A DNA stretch of 64,000 bases. It comes from Porphyra umbilicalis. Lineage: Eukaryota; Rhodophyta; Bangiophyceae; Bangiales; Bangiaceae. The translations under genes and the position numbers were made by a program. The DNA lies in the NCBI GenBank assembly GCA_002049455.2, contig KV918763.1, forward strand, positions 558,001 through 622,000. The letters run 5' to 3'. Of this stretch, positions 11,515 to 20,344 are shown piece by piece; the first letter of the stretch is position 1; the number at the start of each line of letters is the position of its first letter. The notes beneath the pieces are model-generated. The model worked only from the letters and a program-made list of their open reading frames with translations, made no database searches and was not told the DNA's origin.

Positions 11515-12540
11515 GTGGCCCCCCGCCCGTCCCGTCGTTGCCGGCGGCGGCGGCGGGGGGGCGGGGGGGGGGCGGCGGCCGGCGGCGGCGGCGGCGGCGG
11601 GGGGGGGGGGGGGGGGGCGGCGGCGGCGGTGCCATCAAGGCGGCACCAGCGGCGCGGCGGCGGTAGGCGGCCGACGCACCCGGCGCTCATGCGCCCCGCC
11701 CCGCGGTCAGCGGCGGCGGTGGGGTCGGCGGCGCGCCCCCCCCCCCCCGGCCACACGGCCGCGCGTGTCGGCCGCCGACGTGGCGGGTGCGCGCCCCACC
11801 AAAAAAAAAAACAAAGCAGTCGTGTGCGGTGCGTGCCGACCGTACCGTGGGGCGTGACACGCGGGTCACGCGGCGCGCGCGGCCGGCAGCACGGGCAAAG
11901 GGAACACCAAAAACAAAGGCACCGTCGCCGTCAGCGACGCGGTGCGCGGCGCGGCGAACAAGAAGCGCGCGAGGCGCCACCGTTTGCGTGCCACAAAGCG
12001 CCCCCCGTGGCGTGCGCCTGCCAGCCGCCGCGCCCACCCGCGGTGGACCGCCGGCTGCCGCGGGGGCGGCGGCAGCAGCGGCAGGCGGGGCGGGGGGGGG
12101 AGCGCCCCCGCCCTGCCGCCGCGTCTGCGGTGGTGATGGAGGGGACGGCGACGCCGCCGGCGACGGCCGGCGGCAACCCACGTCCGTGGCGCACCGGGTG
12201 GCGGCGGCGGGTGCGGCGGGCGCGGCGACCGTCGGTAGCGCCACACGGTGCCACGACGGCAAGAGCGAAGCTCTGGGGACTCGTGAGCGGGCGGCCTGTG
12301 CCGGTGGTGGGGGGGTGATGCGCCGAAGAGGGCAGCGGCACAGTGATGCAGCAGCGCGCCGAGCAGCCCATCATGACGTCATCCCGCATTTCAAACGGTG
12401 GTCCAGTTCAAACCGCTGAGCGTTCAAACTGAGGGGTGCTGCGAAACAGGAGGAGCACCCATATGGGAGGGCTACATTCTCGTCGGCGCTAATCGGAGGA
12501 GTCTTAAGGAGGCTCGGGGAGACACGGCAGATGATGATCT
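11515..12540. other. GC-rich flank, no recognised gene
   Basis: Upstream of the Arg/Glu-rich minus-strand reading. It includes long poly-G and poly-C runs (for example near 11540-11630 and 11739-11749) and an A11 tract near 11811. Possible N-terminal coding of the neighbouring gene cannot be excluded. Nothing is identifiable. Confidence 0.4.
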
Positions 12541-12804
12541 GGCTCTCACAATCTTGAATTGATTGGGGCTGCAAAAATATATCGCAACCAATCAGATGAG
12601 GCGCTGGGGGGGTTTGTCGGAGAGCCGTTGCAACAAACCCCCCATCCCAACCCTGGCATTATCCGTGTTGCCGGCGCGGACGCGCGCGCGCGCGCGCAGC
12701 GCGCGCGGCGCGCGGCGGTGGCGGTGGTGGCTCGCGGCGGCGGACGTTGGTGGACGCTCCTCGCCGGTGGCGGTTTGAACGTGTGGGCGATGGCACGGGT
12801 TTGA

Positions 12805-13210
12805 ACTGAAAGCGCGTACGCGAAAACACCCTGGCCTGGAGTTGTGCTGTGATCGAAGACAATCTATACGAGTAAGTTCTGGAGCATTATTTATGGCGCG
12901 TCGCCAAAGAATGATCGGATCTGAGAAACGCTCTCACAGCAGTTCACAGCAGCTCACAGCACAGAATTTAAAATTGCTGTGATCGTCCTTGCCTCTCACA
13001 GAGCCATCCCGGAGCCCTCAGCATGCAATTTTATTTCAAAGCACAGTCACAGCACGGTCACAGCATGCTGCAACTTGCTGTGAAACTTGCTCGGATCCGA
13101 TCATTCTTTGGCGACGCGCCATAGACTTGAAGCATGCCGCGTCGCGCTTCACTTGGCACGTGGTTATATTTTTCATGCACTGCATTGGTTTTTATTTTTA
13201 TGTCATTGCG
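12805..13210 (+). repeat. Dispersed repeat A, copy 1, interrupted by a MITE
   Basis: Bases 12805-12893 and 13122-13210 match an uninterrupted sequence at 43720-43862 on the opposite strand. Shared blocks include CTGAAAGCGCGTACGCGAAAA and CGCGCTTCACTTGGCACGTGG. The interruption is exactly the TIR element at 12894-13121. The family of the host repeat is not known. Confidence 0.85.
12894..13121. mobile_element. 228-bp MITE with TA target duplication (Tc1/mariner-type)
   Basis: Perfect 28-bp terminal inverted repeats start TGGCGCGTCGCCAAAGAATG and end with the complement. The element is flanked by TA on both sides (12892-12893 and 13122-13123). The paralogous sequence near 43.8 kb reads straight through with a single TA, so the empty site is visible in this same window. 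The interior is non-coding and rich in CACAGCA repeats. TA duplication and short length point to a non-autonomous Tc1/mariner-superfamily element. Identical TIRs suggest a young insertion. Confidence 0.9.
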
Positions 13211-13329
13211 GGCGTCCACGGGCAGGCGCGCGCGCCAGAGCCGTCCGCCCCGGAGCGCGCCGGCCCCCCACCCAGGCGACGCCGTGCTTGCGACAGTCCC
13301 AAGCCACGCACGGCTCGCCGACAGCCTCA

Positions 13330-14223
13330 GGCCCTTTCTTAGCAGTTCCTTCGTTCATGTGACGCTTCGTGTGACGAGCTCTCAGCTTAGAAAGGTCGCA
13401 GTGGGTTGTCCCTTCGTGTGACAGTGTGAGGCGGAATTTTTTCGATGAATTTAACGTAAGTGATTGTCGGTCAAAGGGCTGACTTCGAGCGCTCGGTTGC
13501 TGGGCTCGGCACGGGCGCACACCGATGGTGTAAAACACCGTGGTCCAACATATGCCATGAGGGCGACGCCTTCGTCGCCCTTCCCTCGTTGCCGGCGCCG
13601 CGTTGCCGAGCCAGACAGCCTGAAATTGAACCCTTGGCGCCACGTTCGCCGAACCAGGATAGCCTCCCTGGATGGTCCATGCAGCAGGCTGTGCACAGCC
13701 GGGAAAGAAGTCCGTTCGGGGGCGCAGCTTGGGCCCACCATGATACCCGCAGCGTACGCTCGTATCGCGCTGCGGGCGTACTGAGGAATCCTCGAATTTG
13801 TGCTGTCGTACAGAAACGGCGACGGAGAGGCGGCCATCTGCCACAGGGCAGCGTAGGGGGCCAGCTGGTCATTCGGACAAGGCTGGGGGCCGTGGGGCGT
13901 CGCCGCCGAAGGGGGAAGACGTGGCCCGACTCGACTGTGGCGTCGCTTTCGGCTGCAGCCAGCAGGAGCCGACGGACTCGAATGTCCATCACACCAGTCG
14001 ATTTGGAATTGATTGTTTCCAAATTCGCACTTGAAACCGTTCCACAAGACCAGCACGCCGCAAGGTCGATGTGATCACATGAAGCAACGTCGGAAAGTTC
14101 TTTTCCGACGTTGCTTCGTGTGATCACATGTGATCACATTGTTTCGCGTTGCAGACAATAGCTGGCCGCCCCACATCGTCACATGAACCGTCACACGAAC
14201 CAAGCCGCAGCTAAGAAAGGGCC
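13330..14223. mobile_element. 894-bp TIR element, PIF/Harbinger-like, non-autonomous
   Basis: The ends are inverted copies beginning GGCCCTTTCTTAGC, with the similarity continuing, diverged, for about 40 bp through GTGTGACG-type subterminal repeats. A 3-bp duplication TCA flanks it (13327-13329, 14224-14226). A second internal inverted repeat of about 28 bp per arm centres near 14098. Internal ORFs show no transposase motif. GGCC-type ends with a 3-bp target duplication fit PIF/Harbinger; CACTA also makes 3-bp duplications but has different ends. Confidence 0.8.
14066..14131. repeat. Strong hairpin inside the TIR element
   Basis: The arms read TGATCACATGAAGCAACGTC and the complement, separated by a few bases around 14098. 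GTGATCACATGTGATCACAT follows directly. As RNA this would fold into a near-perfect stem of about 28 bp. It lies at the right-hand subterminal part of the Harbinger-like element. Confidence 0.75.
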
Positions 14224-14229
14224 TCACCC

Positions 14230-15710
14230 CCCCCAGCCCACCGGCCTCACACCCACGTCCGCCTCCGCCGCCGCTACCGCGCAGTCCACCCGCCCCCTGG
14301 GGCAAACGCCACGCCACTCCCGCCCCCTCTCCATGATGGCTAGGCTTGTTGCCAGTAGCAAGCCTATCGCAGCAGGGGGCGCGGGCGCAGGGTCCGCCGC
14401 CGCCGCCGTAGGGGCTGCCACCGGCTAGCCAGCGGCGTCTTCACCCCTCCCTCCCTCCAGCCCCACGGCCCCTCAACCCCTCCACAGCCCCCCGAACGTA
14501 CCCCCCTGTCCTTTCTCCTCCCCCCACGACGTACCGCGCGGTCAGTTGTGCGACATCCCGCACGGCCGGATCCGCCACCGCGACACCACCACCCCCTCGC
14601 ACGGGCCACACGCACGACGCCGCCCTCTCCTCGTCACAGGTCCGCGCACAGAAGCACGCGGGCAGCTGCGTCACGCCACTCGCGACTGCCCGCTTCAGTC
14701 ACTGCGCGCCACGGTCACACCACATTCCACGACTCTCGGCCGTCCCCGATCTTGGCCCTCTCCTGCGCGTTCAAAATTTTGAAGAACAAAAACACCGTCC
14801 AGAGCATCTCAGGGGCATGTTTCACCAATTACGTCTTCAATTCCTCACCCGACGCGGTCATATGCAGCACGCATCCTCGTTTCCAGCTCGTCTGAAGCAC
14901 AGACCCCCCGTTTCAAGCCATCTGAATGAGAAAAAAACCCTCTTTCTACATGGTTGGACCTCACAAACGCCCAACGTACGGCCATCGTGCAAAAATACAT
15001 GTACGGATAGTGTGCAAGTTGACGCTTCTAACCATGTCGGACTCAACGTACGGCGACGTCCGCCCGAGCCGTACCAGGTCTCTCCGCGTACACCCCGCTT
15101 TTTCGCAAGTACTCCCGCAACGTGCACTAGCTCGGAAAAAAATTAGAATGGGGGCCCCTATGCGCATGTTGGATAGTACCCTGTCCTAAAGGCCAGGGGA
15201 CTGGGGGATGCGTTTCTTTTTTTTGAACTGGGCGATGGGACTGCTTCTTGTTGGTGGGATCAAGTGTGGCGCACGGGGGTGGAATCCTGGGCCAACTATT
15301 TACTTGGACCGTGAGCCCCGGGTGGCAGCTCGTGTCTGCGCCGTCGAGGTGGGCCGACGCGAAACCGCTCTGCCTGCTGCGGGGATCACCGCGCGGTCAC
15401 ACGCGCTCCGCGTCGCGGCCGGTCGGCCGCCGCGCACCCACCCCGCGCCCCACGCCCCGCGCCCCACGCCCCGCGCCCCACACCCCGCTCGAGCGGTGCG
15501 GCACCCCCCCCGCCGACCGCTCCGCCCCGCTTTCCGCCCGCCTCCCCTCGGTGCGGTCGCTTCTTCTGCCCCCTTGCCGCATCTTGTCCCCGCCGCCGTC
15601 TGGCCGGCTCGGTGTGCCGCGCGTGTGCCAACGGCCGCCGCTCGCTGCCGCCTTGCCGCGCGACCCCGTTTCCCTGCCTCGCCCCTTCCCGCGTGCCCCC
15701 CCCCCCCCGC
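14230..15710. other. Intergenic stretch, nothing recognised
   Basis: GC content varies, with an AT-richer part at 14.75-15.25 kb. Short ORFs have no domain. The last few hundred bases (15.4-15.7 kb) are C-rich and probably contain the 5' leader of the KH-Smr gene. Confidence 0.4.
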
Positions 15711-15714
15711 CGCC

Positions 15715-16569
15715 ATGGGCCAAGCCCAATCCCATGCGCCCTCCCCCCCGGGGCCCCCCCCCACGCGGCTGGCGCCACGTCCGCCGCCCTCCCCGTCCCC
15801 AAGGCGCAACACGGGCGCGTCATTGGCCCCGGCGGGGCGACGATTGCGGCGCTCCGCCGCGAGACGGGCGCCGCCATTGAGGTGCCGCCCAAAGCGTCGG
15901 CCGCGTCGACCATCACGGTGCGCGGCAGCGCCGCCGCCGTTGCCGCCGCCGTCGACCGCATCACCGCCCTCGTCGCCCCCCCCGCCGCGTCGTCGGCGGG
16001 CGACCGCCTGCGCGACGAGGCGGGCGACGCGGGGGCGGAGCGCGGGCGCCTCGCCGCCGCCGCGTCGGCGGCGTATGCGCGGGGCGACAAGGCCGCCGCC
16101 CACACCCTCTCCGTCGCGTCCAAGGCGGCGGGCGCGCGCGCCGACGCGGCGCACGGGCGCGCCGCGTCGGCGATTTTTCAAGCCGCCAACGCGGGGATGG
16201 GGCGGGGGGAGGTTGACCTCCACGGCTTGACCGTGCGGGAGGCGCTCGGCGTCGCGTCTCGGCGCGTCGACGCGCTGCGGCCGGGGGAGCGCCTGCGGCT
16301 GATTACGGGGGCGGGGCGGCACAGCGGGCCGGGGGGGCCCAAAGTGAAGCCCGCCGTGGAGGAGCTCCTGCGCGCGCGCAGGGTGCGCTACGTGGCCGAC
16401 GGGCCGGGCGCGTTTGTGGTGAGGGGGGGGGGGGGGGGGGGGGGGTCGGCTCCTGGCTCGACGGCTTGCTGGGGCGGGGGGGGGGGGGGGGGACGCGCGG
16501 CGGGTGCGCGTCGGCCTCGGCCGCTCGTTTTGGCGGTGGGTCATGCGCCTGCTATCGGGGCTGTTTTGA
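15715..16569 (+). CDS. KH-DUF1771-Smr domain protein
   Basis: The start is the ATG in GCCGCCATGGG; the N-terminus (MGQAQSH) fits an N-myristoylation signal. Next comes a single KH domain with its GXXG loop (IGPGGATI) and an alternating beta/alpha pattern. DUF1771 follows (LRDEAG...AAAYARGD...AHTLS...IFQAAN), then a complete Smr domain with DLHGL and TGAGRHS followed by a basic/helical end. DUF1771-Smr proteins act in RNA or DNA cleavage and ribosome-linked mRNA surveillance; a KH domain would add RNA binding. The frame changes at a C run near 15745-15770 and at G runs near 16423-16443 and 16479-16492, yet motifs stay intact on both sides. The chosen end gives a plausible C-terminus (VRVGLGRSFWRWVMRLLSG). 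No intron is needed. The KH and Smr calls are firm; the exact start and end are inferred. Confidence 0.82.
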
Positions 16570-17970
16570 AGCGACGGCGTCGGAGGGTGGTGGGTGGGGC
16601 CGCGTGGCGCTGGCCAGCGCGCTGCTGTGTCTTGCGTTTTGGTGGTGGTCGTCTGGTTGCCACACGCTTCGTTCTTGCCCTCGCTGCCAGCTGCATTGGT
16701 GGTCCCAACTGGCCCGGTGGCGCCTGCGAGCCCTGCGACCCGGACCGCCGCTCGGCCGACCCGAATGGCGCTCTTGTCACCCGACGCGCGCGGCTCTCCA
16801 CCCCGCTGCTTGTGGCTCGCTTGATAGCCATCCCCCGCCAATGGCCCCGCCGCACCCCCGCGCCCGTGGCGCGTGACACGGGGGATGACAAGCGCACCAC
16901 ACGTACACGTCTCCCCACACGCCGCACACGGTTGCCAGGCACAACTCCCCGCGCAGCGGAAACGGAGCCAAGCGCGGGTCGTCGGCGCCATGCAGCCGCC
17001 GCGCGGGCCGGGCGTGTGGCATGCGGCGGTGCGCGCGGTGCCGGGCACGCGTGGCGCCCCGTGTGCAGACGGTCGCTCGGCGTGTGCGGCGGGCCTCCGT
17101 GCTGCGCGTTGTTCAAGGTGTGCCCGCCTCCATAGCAGTAGCCGTCAGCTGTCGGTGTCGGGCGTGGGGGAGGGGGCGGCGCGATGGCGGCTGATTCGGG
17201 AATGGTGTATAGCAAACGTGCGGACATCGAGGCCGTTCTTCTTTTGTATCGCGCGTCTCCTCACATGGAGGCTGCTTGTCATGGCACCAGACGCACGCAC
17301 CGGCATCGTGACCAAACATCGAGTGCATGGCCCACTTGGCCGCACAAGCGAGGCACGCACTCAACGGCCTGCGTCGTGGGGGTACTCGTTGGGCTGCCAG
17401 ACATGCAAACTCAAGCGGCTGCTGGTGCGCCCTCCCTTTGTCCGCCCCAAAAGTCGGTTTTCCGGCCTGTTCAACCCGGGACCGACGAGCCCGGTTCTGG
17501 TCCGCGGCGTCCCGCAATCTCCAACAATGCTGTCGCATCATGGCCGTGGCCGCCGTGCGGGTGTGCGGACCACTGAGAGCAAGATCCTCTACGCCGCGCG
17601 TCTGCGTGAGGGTATATACATGGATGTCAACTAGCTCTAGGGCAAAGAAAAAAAGAAGGCACACACTCAAGACACGAGACGTCGACGAGGAGGGGCTGAA
17701 AGCAAGGATACCGTCCAAACGGAAACAGATACAGGCCGTGGTGCGCCTCGCCACGCGCACGAGTGATGGGTCGAAACACGGTGACGGTCGGCGCGACCAC
17801 GCCGCGTTAGCGGCGCCGTCGGAGCGCCACAGCTTGCCAAAAACGGGACCAAACCAAGGACGTCGGTGGTTGGTACCAACGCACCCCTCCCCTCCCTCCC
17901 TTGGTTGTGTGACTCGTTGAGGAACACCTGTAGGCCAACGCCGGGGGAACGACACGGCCTCTGCGCTTTG
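16570..17970. other. Convergent intergenic region
   Basis: Lies between the 3' ends of the KH-Smr gene and the tyrosinase-like gene. ORFs on both strands (up to 280 codons) have mixed composition and no motif. It probably contains the two 3' untranslated regions. Confidence 0.4.
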
Positions 17971-17975
17971 ACCGC

Positions 17976-20342
17976 TTAAGTGCGGATCCCCCGGTCCCTG
18001 CCCCCCCTGCGTTCACCGCCACCGCGACCACCTCTGCGGCCGACCTTCTTGACGTTGTTGCCGTCGTTGCCGTCGTTGCCGTTGTTGCCGTTGTTGCTGT
18101 CGTCATTGTCGCCGTCGTCGTCACCGCCGGAGGCGCCGGCCTCCTTGTCGGCTGCCGTGACGGTGACAGCCACCGACATGCCCTCGACAACCGCCTCAAT
18201 GGCAGCTTTTTCTACCGCCTTGAGGCCCTTGTCTGCCGCCTGCTTCGACACGGGGGAGGCGGCAACCCACTTGGCCAGCCGTGCCGCCCTGTTAGCCCGC
18301 GCCCGCTTCACCGCCACCACCGCCGCGCCGCGGCTGATGCGGCCGCCGCGCACCGACCGCGACTCCCGTGTCGACCGCCCGGCGCTTGCACCTGCATAGG
18401 CGACGCACGGGAGGTTGAACGTTGCCGACACGGCTACGCCAAACGGCGCCAGGGTGTCAGACGCTGCTACCTTGCGCCCGTTTTGCTCCCCGCCATACCC
18501 CGTCGCGCCGTTTTTTCCCTGCCAGTCGGCCCAGATCTTGTCGACAAACGCTTGATGCACAAACGAGATTGGGTCGTTGGCTGACGTCCGCGCAACGCCC
18601 ATGTCGCCAATCGACGAGCCCAGGACCCCGCCGACGCCGAGGTTGACAAAAGCCGCTGACATTTCCAGCGCACCCTCGAAGTCGGCATACTCGAGGTCGA
18701 GGAACTGGGCGAGCACGCCCGCCTCATCAAAGATGATGTCGTCCATGCCCAACTGCTCGCGGGCGTTGAATTCGCGTCGAACACAGTGGTCATCGGGTAC
18801 GTTCGCGCGGAGGTCGGCAAAGGGGCCGTCGGGAATGCACTTGCCTACCGCAGCGCCGCCAAACAGGTCCTTGCCAAAGATGGGGTCCAACGCCGGGTCG
18901 TCGAAGTTTTCTGTCCACTGCCAGTAGGGCAACACGACCGACGGGTTGACCGATCGGAGGGCGTCCTCCAACTCCAACAGGAATAGCCGGTGCCACGGGA
19001 GGAACTGTGCGCCGCCAAAAGCCTGGTCGACGTTGTTAAACAGCCGTGACGAGATGTCCGCGTACACCCCGTTGGCGATAATCGCCTGCCACGCAGTCGT
19101 CAGGGCGGTCCGCTCTGCTGCCGAGAGCTGGGTGACCTCCTTCCGCGTCCGCCGGTTTGTGGCGTTGCAGTTGCGGAAGCCGTCGCCAAAGGTCCACGTG
19201 GCGGGGGGGGGGGACGGCGCCACTGTCGAGGGAACAGGCGTAGGAGCCCGAGTTGGTGCCGCCGACGGTGGCGCTGTTGACGGAACGGTCGTCGGCGCAC
19301 GAGTCGGAGCCACCGTGGGTGGCGCCGTCGATGGAATGGGCGTCGGCGCGCGAGTCGGAACTACCGTGGGTGGCGCCATCGACGGAACAGGCGTGGGGGC
19401 CTTGGTTGGCGCCCTGGTTGGCGCCTTGGTCGGCGCCTTGGTCGGCGCTTTGGTCGGAGCTATGGTTGGCACTTTCGTCGGAGCTTTGGTAGGAGCCTTG
19501 GTCGGAGCTTTGGTCGGAGCTTTGGTCGGAGCTTTCGTCGGAGCTTTCGTCGGAGCTTTGGTCGGAGCTTTGGTCGGAGCTTTGGTCGGAGCTTTGGTCG
19601 GAGCTTTGGTCGGCGCCTTGGTGGGAGCTTTGGTCGGAGCTTTAGTCGGCGCCTTGGTCGGAGCTTTGGTCGGAGCTTTGGTAGGCGCCTTGGTTGGTGC
19701 CTTGGTTGGTGCCTTGGTCGGTGCCTTGGTCGGCTCCTTGGTCGGCGCCTTGGTCGGCGCCTTGGTTGGCGCCTTGGTTGGTGCCTTGGTTGGTGCCTTG
19801 GTTGGTGCCTTGGTTGGTGCCTTGGTTGGTGCCTTGGTTGGTGCCTTGGTTGGTGCCTTGGTCGGCGCCTTGGTTGGTACGGGCGTCGGCGTCACTGTCG
19901 GCACGGGCGTGTACCCCCCCCCCCGAACCGGTGTTGGCTTGGGCGTGATCATGGCCACCCCCGTCGGCGTCGCCGACAGGCCACACAGCATCCGCCCGCA
20001 CCGCCGGGGCCGACACTCCTGCACGCGCTTCCACGTCGTCGCGCACGGGTTGTACGCGCCCCGCCGGCCGCGGGGCGCCACCCACGTGTTGGGCGGCGGC
20101 GACGGGCAGTAGCCGACGGTGACGCGGCGCCACGGGTTGTAACACCTTTCCCCACACTCGGTTTGGACCCAACAACAAAAATCGGTGCGGCCGGCGCCGC
20201 CGTAGGAGGTGCCGCCCCAGCAGGAGGGCACCAGCCGCTGCGCCGAGCCGATTGCCGCGACGGCGGCGAGCGACACGGCAGCGGCGGCGGCGGCGGCGGC
20301 GGCCGTCAGCCGCCGGCCACCAAAAGACACACAGGGCGCCAT
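17976..20342 (-). CDS. Secreted tyrosinase-like protein with APTK-repeat stalk; copper ligands mostly lost
   Basis: Predicted 788 aa, single exon. The ATG at 20342 gives a signal peptide (Arg-Arg, then an Ala/Val-rich core). Domains in order: a domain of about 85 residues with 10 Cys; a Thr/Pro/Lys stalk of about 40 tandem Ala-Pro-Thr-Lys units, then looser Ala-Pro-Thr repeats; a tyrosinase central domain; a basic segment; and an Asp/Gly/Asn-rich tail. The tyrosinase fold is clear (FLPWHRLFLLELEDALRSVN, VVLPYWQW, NDPISFVHQAFVDKIWADWQ). However, aligned to bacterial tyrosinase, five of six copper-binding His are replaced: two of three in CuA (only the WHR His remains) and all three in CuB (Ala, Asn and Gln, the last where LHH becomes VHQ). 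It is therefore probably not an oxidase. A structural wall or extracellular-matrix role is a guess. Confidence 0.85.
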   Translation of the reverse strand: MAPCVSFGGRRLTAAAAAAAAAVSLAAVAAIGSAQRLVPSCWGGTSYGGAGRTDFCCWVQTECGERCYNPWRRVTVGYCPSPPPNTWVAPRGRRGAYNPCATTWKRVQECRPRRCGRMLCGLSATPTGVAMITPKPTPVRGGGYTPVPTVTPTPVPTKAPTKAPTKAPTKAPTKAPTKAPTKAPTKAPTKAPTKAPTKAPTKEPTKAPTKAPTKAPTKAPTKAPTKAPTKAPTKAPTKAPTKAPTKAPTKAPTKAPTKAPTKAPTKAPTKAPTKAPTKAPTKAPTKAPTKVPTIAPTKAPTKAPTKAPTRAPTKAPTPVPSMAPPTVVPTRAPTPIPSTAPPTVAPTRAPTTVPSTAPPSAAPTRAPTPVPSTVAPSPPPATWTFGDGFRNCNATNRRTRKEVTQLSAAERTALTTAWQAIIANGVYADISSRLFNNVDQAFGGAQFLPWHRLFLLELEDALRSVNPSVVLPYWQWTENFDDPALDPIFGKDLFGGAAVGKCIPDGPFADLRANVPDDHCVRREFNAREQLGMDDIIFDEAGVLAQFLDLEYADFEGALEMSAAFVNLGVGGVLGSSIGDMGVARTSANDPISFVHQAFVDKIWADWQGKNGATGYGGEQNGRKVAASDTLAPFGVAVSATFNLPCVAYAGASAGRSTRESRSVRGGRISRGAAVVAVKRARANRAARLAKWVAASPVSKQAADKGLKAVEKAAIEAVVEGMSVAVTVTAADKEAGASGGDDDGDNDDSNNGNNGNDGNDGNNVKKVGRRGGRGGGERRGGRDRGIRT
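19385..19885 (-). repeat. 12-bp tandem repeat encoding Ala-Pro-Thr-Lys
   Basis: About 40 units of 12 bp, in frame within the tyrosinase-like gene. Synonymous differences (GCC/GCT/GCA for Ala, ACC/ACG/ACA for Thr) and rare substitutions (Glu for Lys, Val or Ile for Ala) group into sub-blocks, which suggests expansion of multi-unit segments. The plus-strand reading (Gly-Ala-Leu-Val)n is a shadow. Confidence 0.9.
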
Positions 20343-20344
20343 GG

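Noticed and set aside
19385-19885. Possible CRISPR array
   Set aside because: Units are contiguous 12-bp coding repeats without spacers, in a eukaryotic gene. The 18-bp and 24-bp arrays likewise have no spacers.
18946-20112. 388-codon plus-strand ORF with (GALV)n repeats
   Set aside because: Antisense shadow of the Ala-Pro-Thr-Lys stalk of the tyrosinase-like gene.
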